Positions 16,524-24,590 of a stretch of 29,772 nucleotides of DNA are shown piece by piece. Location: positions 1 to 29,772 of the forward strand of contig JAYSQA010000125.1 in NCBI GenBank assembly GCA_043721775.1, written 5' to 3'. The translations under genes and the position numbers were made by a program. Position 1 is the stretch's first letter; every line of letters begins with the position of its first letter. Source of the stretch: Stagnihabitans sp043721775 (lineage in GTDB: Bacteria > Pseudomonadota > Alphaproteobacteria > Rhodobacterales > Rhodobacteraceae). The notes under the pieces were generated by a model. It saw only the letters and a program-made list of their open reading frames with translations. It was not told the origin of the DNA and searched no databases.

Positions 16524-17435
16524 TCAGCCAAGGGGGGGCGTGCCAAACGCAGCAAGTGTTGCCAGCAGGCGGGCGAGGCCGATGGCCAGCGGCACCTTTG
16601 GGTGAAACCCCATCATGGCGGTGGCGCGGTCATGCGCCATGTCCGAAGGGCCGTCGGCAGCGGCGCGCGCGCTGGGTGCAAAGGCAATCTGCGCATCGGG
16701 GCGCAAGCTGGACACGATGGCGGCCACGTCGCGCATCGGTATGCCGGGACCAGCCGTGATGTTGAATATCTGACCCTTCATCGATGGAACAGTGGCCGCG
16801 CAAACCAGAGCCTGCACCGCATCATCGATGTGCAGGTAATGCGTCATTTCGTCGGGATCGGCATCGAGCAAGGCGGGCTGGTCCATGGCTACGGCGCGCA
16901 ACAGCGACTCTAGCCGGGTCGGGGTGCTGCGGCCAGGGCCATAGATCCATGACAGGCGCAGCGCACAAGCGTCCAGCCCATGTTCGCGCACGTAACCCAG
17001 CATCGCCTGTTCCGCCGCAACCTTGCTGGCGGCATAGACCGAGCGCGGCTGCACAAGTGTCGTCTCGTCCACCCTGCCCGTGGTTGCGCCGTAAACCTCG
17101 GAAGTTGAACAGACGACGACGCGGCCAATACCATAAAGGCGCGCGGCCTCAAGTATATTGGCAGTTCCCTGGGCGTTTATGCGCCAGATGTCCAAGGGTC
17201 GGTCGGCCATCACCATCGGGCCGGACACGGCGCCGCAATGCAGGATCGTGGTAATGCCGCCGTCACGGCACAAGGCATTCACCTGCCCCGCATCGGTCAC
17301 ATCGCACGGGGCGTCAGGGTCGCCCGCATCGCTGGCAATCACGTCCACGCCCATCACACGCAGATGTGGCACCAGTGCGCTGCCAAGAAAGCCATGCGCA
17401 CCGGTGACGAGGGTACGGCCAAGGTTGCGGGTCAT
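16524..17435 (-). CDS. NAD-dependent epimerase/dehydratase (extended SDR)
   Basis: A 303-residue extended SDR. The cofactor motif is TGAHGFLG near residue 12 and the catalytic pair is in YAASK (SVYAASKVAAEQAML); SEVYGATTGR and RLSWIYGPG are typical of nucleotide-sugar epimerases and of the uronate-dehydrogenase type. The start at 17435 overlaps the stop of the cysteine-hydrolase gene (ATGA), so the two are co-transcribed, divergently from the importer operon. It might epimerise or oxidise a sugar- or polyol-like part of the imported compound, but family members are diverse and no substrate is assigned. Confidence 0.82.
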   Translation of the reverse strand: MTRNLGRTLVTGAHGFLGSALVPHLRVMGVDVIASDAGDPDAPCDVTDAGQVNALCRDGGITTILHCGAVSGPMVMADRPLDIWRINAQGTANILEAARLYGIGRVVVCSTSEVYGATTGRVDETTLVQPRSVYAASKVAAEQAMLGYVREHGLDACALRLSWIYGPGRSTPTRLESLLRAVAMDQPALLDADPDEMTHYLHIDDAVQALVCAATVPSMKGQIFNITAGPGIPMRDVAAIVSSLRPDAQIAFAPSARAAADGPSDMAHDRATAMMGFHPKVPLAIGLARLLATLAAFGTPPLG

Positions 17436-18076
17436 TGCGCTGCCGCGACTTCGGCAACAAGTTCGGCCGTGTTGTACTGTCGGCAATACCCCTTGATCGC
17501 GCGAAGCGAGTTGTCGTGCCGCTCCTCGGTGTAGGTGGCGCAGGCGTCGGGGATCAGCGTGACAAGATAGCCCAGATCGCAGGCGTCGCGCACCGCTGAT
17601 TCGACGCATTGGTCGGTAACCACACCGCAAAGGATAAGTTGCCGCTTTCCCAGACTGCGCAGCAAATAATCTATATTGGTGGAAATAAAGGCACTGGACG
17701 AGTTTTTCCGCAGCACGATCTCATCCTCGCCCGGCTTGATGGCATCACAGACCTGCGCATCCCACGACCCCTTGGCCACATTGATTCCCGAAATCTTGTA
17801 ATCAAGACTGCGGTCTCGGCCATCGGCGGTCAGGTTTTCGATCACGGCATACATCACCTCGATGCCGGCCGTGCGGCAGGCTGCTTGCAGGCGTTGCATG
17901 TTGGGCAGCGCGATTTGTTCAAGCCGGTTAAGGTAATAGTCATATTTCGCCCGTTCCGGCGCGGGCAGGTCACGAAATTCGCCGCCCTTGGGATGGGCGG
18001 CATAATTCTGCACGTCGATGAACAAAACGGCGGTCTGGCCGGGGGTCACCGGCACGTCGCGGGTCAGTGTCTGCAT
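17432..18076 (-). CDS. Isochorismatase-family cysteine hydrolase (copy 1)
   Basis: This 214-residue cytoplasmic amidohydrolase has the family triad Asp21 (LFIDVQN), Lys124 (VLRKNSSSAF) and Cys157 (GVVTDQCVESAVRDA). Relatives hydrolyse carbamates, ureido compounds, nicotinamide, maleamate or N-carbamoyl amines, releasing ammonia. The stretch IENLTADGRDRSLDYK is also nearly present in the gene at 28858-29496, marking the two as paralogs. It is first in a two-gene minus-strand operon with the epimerase, divergent from the importer genes. The substrate is unknown; a ureido or amide intermediate is likely. Confidence 0.88.
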   Translation of the reverse strand: MQTLTRDVPVTPGQTAVLFIDVQNYAAHPKGGEFRDLPAPERAKYDYYLNRLEQIALPNMQRLQAACRTAGIEVMYAVIENLTADGRDRSLDYKISGINVAKGSWDAQVCDAIKPGEDEIVLRKNSSSAFISTNIDYLLRSLGKRQLILCGVVTDQCVESAVRDACDLGYLVTLIPDACATYTEERHDNSLRAIKGYCRQYNTAELVAEVAAAQ

Positions 18077-18216
18077 CGTTCATCCTTTCGGTTGCGACCC
18101 GGTCCTCGGGCATTCGGCCAGCTTAAAGTGGCTTGTAACAAATTCAATACGCATGCTAGATTTATCACATCTGTTACGGAGTGTGCCACCGTCCCCCTTT
18201 GTTCGGAAGGACCAAG
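18077..18216. promoter_or_regulatory. Divergent promoter region with GTAACA/TGTTAC inverted repeat
   Basis: The 140-base spacer drives the cysteine hydrolase and epimerase leftwards and the importer operon rightwards. A lower-GC core (about 18130-18180) contains GTAACA (18135-18140) and TGTTAC (18172-18177), perfect inverted arms whose centres are 37 bases apart, with the palindrome GCATGC (18151-18156) near the middle. These may be operator half-sites for the RpiR-type regulator encoded in the operon. The ribosome site GGAAGGA precedes the ATG at 18217. Confidence 0.45.
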
Positions 18217-19035
18217 ATGTCCATATCCCCCGCCGCGGCCCCCTTGGCTGACAGCCTGCTGACCGTTGCCGGGCTTAGCAAGAGCTTTGGTGGCGTGCGT
18301 GCGCTGGACGGGTTTGGCTTCACGCTGGCCGAAGGGGAACTGGTCGGGCTGATCGGGCCGAACGGGTCGGGCAAGACGACCGCGTTCAATTTGCTGACGG
18401 GTGTTCTGAAGCCCACTTCGGGCAGTATCCGGTTTCGCGGGCAGGAGGTTGCGGGCAATGCGCCCGAAGTCAATGCCGCCCTTGGCATGGCGCGCACCTT
18501 CCAGAACATCCGCCTGTTCCGCGATCTGCCGGTGCTGGACAACGTGATGGTCGGGCTGCATATGCGGCGCGGCCCGGGGGTGGTGCCCACGATCCTGCGC
18601 CTGCCGTCCGCCCGTGAAGCCGAAACCGATATCCGCAAGCGGGCGATGGCGATGCTGGACATCCTGGGCCTGCGGCACCGGGCGGGTGACATCGTCGGCA
18701 GACTTCCCTATGGCGAGCAGCGCAAGGTGGAATTTGCCCGTGCGCTGGCCACCGAGCCGAAGCTGCTGCTGCTGGACGAGCCAACGGCGGGGATGAACCC
18801 GCAAGAAACCACCGATCTGGGCGAAACGATCCGGCGGCTGCATGCCGATCTGGGGATAACCACGCTGTTGGTCGAACATGACATGAAGATGGTGATGGGC
18901 ATTTGCGCGCGCATTGTCGTCGTCAATCAGGGCCGCAATCTGGCAGAGGGCACCCCTTCCGAGGTGCAGCGCAACCCGCGTGTGATCGAGGCATATCTGG
19001 GCCGCCGCAGGAAGGTACCTGATGCTGTGGCTTGA
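18217..19035 (+). CDS. Branched-chain-type ABC importer, ATPase 1 (LivG-like)
   Basis: A 272-residue ATPase with Walker A GPNGSGKTT (residues 47-55), Q-loop in ARTFQNIRLF, the LivG-specific signature LPYGEQRKVEFARAL, Walker B LLLLDEPTAGMNPQE and H-loop VEHDMKMVMG. These are hallmarks of LivG proteins of the HAAT importer family. The start at 18217 follows GGAAGGA; an upstream in-frame ATG at 18181 lies in the promoter region. The end overlaps the next ATPase by 14 bases. HAAT systems carry branched-chain amino acids, urea, short amides and aromatic acids, so the gene symbol is withheld. Confidence 0.9.
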   Translation: MSISPAAAPLADSLLTVAGLSKSFGGVRALDGFGFTLAEGELVGLIGPNGSGKTTAFNLLTGVLKPTSGSIRFRGQEVAGNAPEVNAALGMARTFQNIRLFRDLPVLDNVMVGLHMRRGPGVVPTILRLPSAREAETDIRKRAMAMLDILGLRHRAGDIVGRLPYGEQRKVEFARALATEPKLLLLDEPTAGMNPQETTDLGETIRRLHADLGITTLLVEHDMKMVMGICARIVVVNQGRNLAEGTPSEVQRNPRVIEAYLGRRRKVPDAVA

Positions 19036-19741
19036 AGATGTGCAGGTCCGGCGCGGCGGCACCCACGCGTTGCGGGGCATCACGCTGACCGTGCAAAAGG
19101 GCGAGATCGTGGCACTGATCGGCGCCAATGGCGCGGGCAAGACCACCACGCTGGCCACGATTTCGGGACTGTTGCGACCACAGACCGGCAGCCTGCGCTA
19201 TGACAACGGTGGGGGCGCCGTCGATCTGGGGCGGATGCGGGCCGAGCAGATCGTGCGGGCGGGCATCTCGCATTGCCCCGAGGGGCGGCAGGTGTTCGCC
19301 GCGCTGTCAGTGGCCGAGAACCTGCGGATCGGTGCCTATCTGCGCCGCGATACCGGTGCCATGAACGAAGACATGCGCCAGATTCAGGACCAGTTCCCCA
19401 TCCTGCGGACGCGCGCCAACGTGCCGGGCGACCGGCTGTCGGGGGGTGAGCAGATGATGCTTGTAATCGGCCGCGCGCTGATGAGCCGCCCAAAGCTTTT
19501 GTTGCTGGACGAGCCGTCACTGGGGCTGGCGCCGCAGCTGGTGGAACAGATCTTCGACATTCTCGAACGCTTGCGGTCCGAGGGGATGACCATTCTGCTG
19601 GTAGAGCAAAACGCGTCGATGGCGCTTGAAATCGCCGACCGCGCCTATGTGCTTGAGGCCGGCCGGATCATTCTCAGCGGGACCGGGCGCGAACTGGCCG
19701 ACAATGCCGACGTGCAACGTGCCTATCTGGGAGCAGCCTGA
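19022..19741 (+). CDS. Branched-chain-type ABC importer, ATPase 2 (LivF-like)
   Basis: The 239-residue second ATPase shows Walker A GANGAGKTTT, CPEGRQVFAALSVAENL (a LivF landmark), signature LSGGEQMMLVIGRAL, Walker B LLLLDEPSLGLAP and VEQNASMALEIADRAYVLE, where LivF proteins have Gln in place of the usual switch His-Asp pair. It overlaps both neighbours, by 14 bases with the LivG-like gene and by one base with the permease. It pairs with the LivG-like subunit to energise the two permeases. Confidence 0.9.
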   Translation: MLWLEDVQVRRGGTHALRGITLTVQKGEIVALIGANGAGKTTTLATISGLLRPQTGSLRYDNGGGAVDLGRMRAEQIVRAGISHCPEGRQVFAALSVAENLRIGAYLRRDTGAMNEDMRQIQDQFPILRTRANVPGDRLSGGEQMMLVIGRALMSRPKLLLLDEPSLGLAPQLVEQIFDILERLRSEGMTILLVEQNASMALEIADRAYVLEAGRIILSGTGRELADNADVQRAYLGAA

Positions 19742-20637
19742 TGTCCGCCGCCTATATCCTGTCACAGATTGCAAACGGATTGATCCTTGGCAGCATGTAT
19801 GCCCTGATCGCCATCGGATTTTCGATGATCTACGGCATCGTCCGGCTGATCAACTTTGCGCATGGCGATATTTTCACCATTGGCGCCTTCACCACGCTGG
19901 CAAGCGTGGGCTATCTGAACCTTCCCTTTCCGCTGGCTGTGGTGGTCGTGGTGGCGGCGGGGGCCGCCAGCGGCGCGGTGATCGAGCGAATTGCCTTTCG
20001 CCCCATGCGCGGCTCGCCGCAGGTGACCGGCTTCATCGCCTCGCTGGCGGTGGCGATCATCCTGCAAAACCTTGCGATTCTGACGATCACGGCGCAGCCG
20101 CGTACTTTTCAGGTGCCGGAATACCTGAATGCGCTGGTGCTCCTGGGGCCGATCACGGTGCGGGTGATCGACCTTGCCATCGTGGCGCTGTCAATCGTGC
20201 TGATGGTGGCGCTGGTCATCTTTGTAGGCTTCACACGCATCGGGATCGCCATGCGCGCCACGGCCGAGAATTATGATGTGGCCCGCCTGATGGGCATCAA
20301 CATCGACCGCATGATCATGCTTGCCTTTGCCATCGGCAGTGGGCTTGCGGCGGTGGGTGGGCTGATGTGGGGCAGCAAATACGGGCAGATCAGCCCGTTG
20401 ATGGGGTTGTTGCCCGGGCTGAAGGCGTTCATTGCGGCGGTGATTGGCGGGGTGGGGTCCATACCCGGCGCGGTTCTGGGCGGATATGTGCTTGGCCTGT
20501 CCGAGGTGTTGTTCGTCGGCCTGCTGCCGCCCGAATATTCGGGCTTTCGCAACGCCTTTGTGTTTGGCGCGTTGATCGTGGTCTTGCTGGTGATGCCGAA
20601 CGGCCTGCTTGGCAAATCGACGGAAACACGGGCATGA
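19741..20637 (+). CDS. Branched-chain-type ABC importer, permease 1 (LivH-like)
   Basis: A 298-residue inner-membrane protein with about eight hydrophobic segments. GLILGSMYALIAIGFSMIYG and LINFAHGDIF near the front, MRATAENYDVARLMGINIDR in the cytoplasmic loop and IGGVGSIPGAVLGGYVLG near the end are the standard LivH landmarks. The start overlaps the LivF-like stop by one base and the stop overlaps the LivM-like start (ATGA). The order ATPase, ATPase, permease, permease, binding protein is a common HAAT layout in Rhodobacteraceae. Confidence 0.9.
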   Translation: MSAAYILSQIANGLILGSMYALIAIGFSMIYGIVRLINFAHGDIFTIGAFTTLASVGYLNLPFPLAVVVVVAAGAASGAVIERIAFRPMRGSPQVTGFIASLAVAIILQNLAILTITAQPRTFQVPEYLNALVLLGPITVRVIDLAIVALSIVLMVALVIFVGFTRIGIAMRATAENYDVARLMGINIDRMIMLAFAIGSGLAAVGGLMWGSKYGQISPLMGLLPGLKAFIAAVIGGVGSIPGAVLGGYVLGLSEVLFVGLLPPEYSGFRNAFVFGALIVVLLVMPNGLLGKSTETRA

Positions 20638-21659
20638 GTGGCCGGGGGGCCAGTCTGGCGGCGGCGGTTGCGGCGATTGGTGCCGCGCTGATCTGGTGGG
20701 CGACCGGGGCGCTGAACCCCTACACGCTGTCGATCATCGGTTTTGCGGGCATCAACATCATCCTGGCCGTCAGCCTGAACATCACCAATGGATTCATCGG
20801 GCTGTTTTCGTTGGGCCATCCGGCGTTCATGACGCTGGGCGGGTATGCGACCGCCCTTCTGGTCATGGCGCCCGAGCGCAAGGCCGTGATGCTGAAGCAG
20901 CTGCCCGAGTTTCTGGTGGCGCAGCATTGGCCGTTCTTGCCCGCGCTGGTGGCGGGGGGGCTGGTGGCAGCTGCAGTGGCCGTCATCGTGGGCTTCCCGG
21001 TGCTGCGGCTGCGCGGACACTATCTTGCTGTGGCGACGCTGGGCCTGATCTTCATTGTACAAAGCTTTGCGGTGAACTTCTCGGGGCTGACGCGTGGGGC
21101 GCTGGGCCTGAGCGGGCTGACGGCGCTGACCTCGCTTTGGTGGGTTTTTCTGTTTGTGATGTTGACGATCTTTGTTGCCTGGACGCTGAAACACTCGTCG
21201 CTGGGCCGCTCGATGCTGGCGATCCGGGAAAACGAACTGGCCGCCGCCTGCCTTGGCATACGGGTGGCGCGCACGCGGGTTCTGGCCTTTGCAATTGGGG
21301 CGTTCTTTGCCGGGGTGTCGGGCGGGCTGTGGGTACATCTGGTGACGCTGATCAGCCCGAACTCCTTTACCTTCCTGATGTCGTTCCAGTTGGTGGTGAT
21401 GGTGGTGCTGGGCGGCACCGGCAGCATCACCGGTGCCGCGATCATCGCCATCTTGTTGACCATCACGACCGAACTTTTGCGCCCCGTTGAGGAAGCCGCG
21501 AACCTGTTTGGTGCCAGCCAGATCATTGTCGCCGGGGCGGTGCTGCTGGTGCTGATCTTTCGCCCGGCGGGCCTTTTTGGCACTGCCGAGCCCGACTTTT
21601 TTCGCGTGTTCGCCAAGGCGGCGAAGCGCATAGACCCACGACCCAACTCTAACCCCTGA
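20634..21659 (+). CDS. Branched-chain-type ABC importer, permease 2 (LivM-like)
   Basis: The 341-residue LivM-like permease has landmarks NITNGFIGLFSLGHPAFM, LRLRGHYLAVATLGL, LTRGALGLSGL, MLAIRENELAAACLGI (coupling loop) and VVLGGTGSITGAAIIA. The start at 20634 is fixed by the ATGA overlap with the preceding permease; a longer frame begins well inside that gene. The short C-terminal tail (FFRVFAKAAKRIDPRP) is cytoplasmic and basic. The binding-protein gene follows after 16 bases. Confidence 0.9.
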   Translation: MSGRGASLAAAVAAIGAALIWWATGALNPYTLSIIGFAGINIILAVSLNITNGFIGLFSLGHPAFMTLGGYATALLVMAPERKAVMLKQLPEFLVAQHWPFLPALVAGGLVAAAVAVIVGFPVLRLRGHYLAVATLGLIFIVQSFAVNFSGLTRGALGLSGLTALTSLWWVFLFVMLTIFVAWTLKHSSLGRSMLAIRENELAAACLGIRVARTRVLAFAIGAFFAGVSGGLWVHLVTLISPNSFTFLMSFQLVVMVVLGGTGSITGAAIIAILLTITTELLRPVEEAANLFGASQIIVAGAVLLVLIFRPAGLFGTAEPDFFRVFAKAAKRIDPRPNSNP

Positions 21660-21675
21660 GAAAAGGAGAGAACCA

Positions 21676-22836
21676 ATGTCCAACTGGAAGGTGAAATTCG
21701 CAGCCCTCGCGGTTGCTGGGCTGGCGCTGGCCCCGCCGGCAATGGCACAAGACAAGATCGGGATTGCGGCGCTTTATAACGTCTCCTCGGGCGGGCTTGC
21801 CTCGCTTGACGGGCCGTCGCTGAACGGTGTTCTGCTGAAAGCCAAGATGATCAACGAGGCCGGTGGCCTGCTGGATGGCCGCATGATCGAGGTCACCGCG
21901 ATCGACACCAAGGACGACACGCGCGAAGCGGCCACCGCTGGCCAGCGCGCTGTGGCCATTCCGGGCCTCTCGGCAGGCATCGGGCACAGCGACAGCACCT
22001 TTGCGCTGGCTTCCGCACCGTTGTTCCAGACGGCGGGTATTCCCTTTGTGACGTCGGGCGCCACATCGCCCGACCTGCCGGCAATGATTGGCAGCGAGAT
22101 GTTTCTTGTGCCCTTTGGCGATGATGTGCAGGCGCATGCGATGGCGGAATACGCCTATGACACGCTGGGTCTGCGCAATATCGCGGTCTGGACCGACAAC
22201 GGCATGGATTATACCACCGGCCTGTCAAAATACTTCACCGAGCGGTTCACGGCGCTGGGCGGCACCGTGGCTGTCGAAGATGTCTATATGACCACCGACA
22301 CTGACTTCTCGGCGCTGGTGGCAAGGCTGCAGTCGACAGCGGGGGTGGACGGGGTCTTCGCGTCCTCCGGCCCCGATACGGCGGGCGTGATCGTCAAGCA
22401 AATTCGCGAAGCCGGTATTGCGCTGCCGATCCTTGCGGGCGACGGTTTCGACACCGATCTTCTGGTCAGCGTGCCCGGGCCGACGCTGGCGACCAACGTG
22501 TACTTCACCACCCATGCCTATGTCGGGCTGGAAACCGGGCCCGCCGACACCTTCCGCGCCGCTTATGAAAAGGAATACGGCCGCCCGCCGGAAAACGCCT
22601 TTGCCGCCCTTGGCTATGACGCGATGGGGCTGGTGGCGGATGCGATCACGCGCGCCGGGTCGTCCGACCCCAAGGCGGTGACCGAGGCGCTGGCCGCCAC
22701 GACCAACTACGCTGATGCCGTGACCGGGGCGATCGCCTATGTCGGCGGCAGCCGCGTGCCCAGCAAGCCGGTTGCGATCATGCAGGTCGAAGCGGGCAAG
22801 GTTGCGCTGAAAACCACCGTCACACCGAAAAGCTGA
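21676..22836 (+). CDS. Branched-chain-type ABC importer, periplasmic binding protein
   Basis: A 386-residue protein of the LivJ/LivK type (Peripla_BP_6). A signal peptide (Lys near residue 5, hydrophobic core, PPAMA cleavage site at about residue 24) sends it to the periplasm. The mature start DKIGIAALYNVSSGGLASLD and the later KMINEAGGLLDGRMIEV are family landmarks. AGGAGAG lies just upstream of the ATG. Ligand choice cannot be deduced; the surrounding amidases and GS-like ligase suggest an amide, ureido or amino-acid derivative. A strong hairpin follows the gene, as often seen where the binding protein must outnumber the membrane subunits. Confidence 0.9.
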   Translation: MSNWKVKFAALAVAGLALAPPAMAQDKIGIAALYNVSSGGLASLDGPSLNGVLLKAKMINEAGGLLDGRMIEVTAIDTKDDTREAATAGQRAVAIPGLSAGIGHSDSTFALASAPLFQTAGIPFVTSGATSPDLPAMIGSEMFLVPFGDDVQAHAMAEYAYDTLGLRNIAVWTDNGMDYTTGLSKYFTERFTALGGTVAVEDVYMTTDTDFSALVARLQSTAGVDGVFASSGPDTAGVIVKQIREAGIALPILAGDGFDTDLLVSVPGPTLATNVYFTTHAYVGLETGPADTFRAAYEKEYGRPPENAFAALGYDAMGLVADAITRAGSSDPKAVTEALAATTNYADAVTGAIAYVGGSRVPSKPVAIMQVEAGKVALKTTVTPKS

Positions 22837-22851
22837 GGCGCATGTCAACGG

Positions 22852-22877
22852 GGGCAGCCCGGGGTTCCGGGCTGCCC
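22852..22877 (+). other. Strong intercistronic hairpin after the binding-protein gene
   Basis: GGGCAGCCCGG (22852-22862), a GGTT loop and CCGGGCTGCCC (22867-22877) make a perfect 11-bp GC-rich stem between the binding-protein stop and the next gene. There is no U-run. A 3'-exonuclease barrier that stabilises the upstream mRNA, with some read-through into the enzyme genes, is the best reading; partial termination is the alternative. Confidence 0.75.
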
Positions 22878-22900
22878 GGCAAGAAGCAAGGAGTGATCCC

Positions 22901-23701
22901 GTGCTGGTTCGACCGCAATTGTTGCATCCCGACGACCCGCAGCCATGGGGCGTCGAGAACCCCGAGGGCGCCTCGCCAATCCTGTTCGTGTCCGACCACG
23001 CAGGACGCGCCATTCCCCGCGCGCTGGGCGATCTGGGGCTTGAAGATATCGAGCTTGGCCGCCACATCGGCTATGACATCGGCATCTACGGTGTCACCAC
23101 CCATCTGGCCCGCGCGCTTGGGGCGACTTATGTATTTCAGCCCTATTCGCGGCTGGTGATCGACTGCAACCGTGTTCCGGGCAAGCCGCAATCCATTCCG
23201 CAGATCAGCGATGGCACTGTCATTCCGGGCAATGCCAGTCTGTCGCCCGAAGAAATGGCGCAGCGCGCGGCCGAAGTGCTGCGACCCTATCAGGATCAGG
23301 TCGCAAGCCTGCTGCACGCCCGGAAGACGGCACGTCGGCCAACCGCCGTTTTTGCAATGCACAGTTGCACAGACTTGCTGCGCGCCGATCCAAAGCCCCG
23401 TCCATGGGAGATCAGCGTGATTGCCGAGACGGACTGGCGCATCGGCAACGCACTGGTTGAGGTGCTGCGCGAAAAGACCGACCTGTGCATTGGCGTGAAC
23501 CAACCCTACACCGTCAACATGGCCGCGGATTACACTGTGCCCGTTCACTGCGAAGCAAATGGTGTGCCCTATGTCGAAATCGAGGTCCGGCAGGATCTGA
23601 TCGAAGATGAGTCCGCGCAGCGCGAATGGGCCCGATTGCTGGAAGGGATATTCCCTGATGCCGTTGCCCGCTCGGGCATACTGGCGGCTAAGCCCAGATG
23701 A
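22901..23701 (+). CDS. N-formylglutamate amidohydrolase-family protein
   Basis: This 266-residue protein is of the FGase/HutG2 family (PF05013 type). Landmarks are FVSDHAGRAIPRALGDLGL near the front, the HIGYDIGIYGV segment, SRLVIDCNRVPG, AMHSCTD and VPYVEIEVRQDLIEDE near the end; the histidines and acids in these are the presumed zinc and catalytic residues. It starts with GTG at 22901, with AAGGAG seven bases upstream, and overlaps the regulator gene by four bases. The family type removes formate from N-formylglutamate in histidine breakdown, but no other hut gene is here. It may act on another N-acyl or N-formyl amino acid, perhaps a product of the pathway. Confidence 0.85.
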   Translation: MLVRPQLLHPDDPQPWGVENPEGASPILFVSDHAGRAIPRALGDLGLEDIELGRHIGYDIGIYGVTTHLARALGATYVFQPYSRLVIDCNRVPGKPQSIPQISDGTVIPGNASLSPEEMAQRAAEVLRPYQDQVASLLHARKTARRPTAVFAMHSCTDLLRADPKPRPWEISVIAETDWRIGNALVEVLREKTDLCIGVNQPYTVNMAADYTVPVHCEANGVPYVEIEVRQDLIEDESAQREWARLLEGIFPDAVARSGILAAKPR

Positions 23702-24561
23702 CATCCCATCCCGCAATGTCCATTCAGGATCAGGTGCGCCGCGAGCTTGCCGAGTTCACCGATGCCGAAAGCCGGGTGGCGCGCGCCCTGCTGGGCGAAT
23801 ACCCCATGGCGGGGATGGAAACTGTGGCGCGCCTTGCCCGGCGGGCAAAAACCAGCGGGCCCACGATCCTGCGGTTTGTGGCGCGTCTGGGATTTGACAA
23901 TTACGCCGCCTTCCAGGATGCGATCCGGTCCGAGATTCAGGCCCGGTTGCAAAGCCCGCTGGTGCGGTACGACAGCATTGCCACCAAAAGTGCCGAGGCA
24001 GACACATCTGACCGGGTTGCACAGGCCCTGCGCCAGAACATCGAGATTGCCGCGCAGGACTTGCGCAAGGATATCGGCCGCATCACGGCCCTGCTGACCG
24101 ATCTTGACCGCACTGTGCTGTGCCTCGGCGGCCGGTTCAGCGGAATGATCGCTGCCTACTTGCACCAGTACATGCGTGAACTGCGTCCCGGCGTTCGGCT
24201 GGTGCGCGACGGCCCGGCCGCCTGGGCCGATTACCTGCTGGATGTGCGCGAGGGCGACATTCTGGTGGTGTTTGACTTTCGACGCTATCAGCGCGACGTG
24301 TTGGAATTTGCGCGCAGTGCTGCAGCCCAAAAGGCGGTCATCGTGCTGGTGACTGACATCTGGTATTCCCCCATTGCCGCAATTTCTGATGTCGTGGTTG
24401 CCTGTCCGGTCAGCATTCCAAGTGCGTTTGACAGCGGCGTGACCGGCCTTGCAATGGTTGAACTGATGACAGCGGGCGTGGTCGAGGCGTTGGGTTCCCG
24501 CTCAAAGGCGCGGATCGCAACGCTGGAAGCCCTGCGCAAACCTTTTAACCCAAGCCCCTGA
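23698..24561 (+). CDS. MurR/RpiR-family transcriptional regulator
   Basis: A 287-residue regulator with an N-terminal RpiR helix-turn-helix (about residues 10-80: METVARLARRAKTSGPTILR and FVARLGFDNYAAFQ) and a C-terminal SIS-like domain (about 120-260), which in this family binds a phosphosugar or other metabolite. FDFRRYQRDVLEFARSA corresponds to the SIS-domain segment after the second strand. It lies within the catabolic operon and overlaps the preceding gene (ATGA). It likely controls this cluster, probably at the divergent 18077-18216 region, with autoregulation because it is part of the operon. The ligand is unknown. Confidence 0.88.
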   Translation: MTSHPAMSIQDQVRRELAEFTDAESRVARALLGEYPMAGMETVARLARRAKTSGPTILRFVARLGFDNYAAFQDAIRSEIQARLQSPLVRYDSIATKSAEADTSDRVAQALRQNIEIAAQDLRKDIGRITALLTDLDRTVLCLGGRFSGMIAAYLHQYMRELRPGVRLVRDGPAAWADYLLDVREGDILVVFDFRRYQRDVLEFARSAAAQKAVIVLVTDIWYSPIAAISDVVVACPVSIPSAFDSGVTGLAMVELMTAGVVEALGSRSKARIATLEALRKPFNPSP

Positions 24562-24590
24562 CCCGAATGACAAAGACCGGAGCAACCACA

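Noticed and set aside
20271..21755. 494-codon open frame on the minus strand opposite the permease genes
   Set aside because: His-, Arg- and Gln-rich shadow of LivH/LivM-like membrane proteins; no domain recognised.
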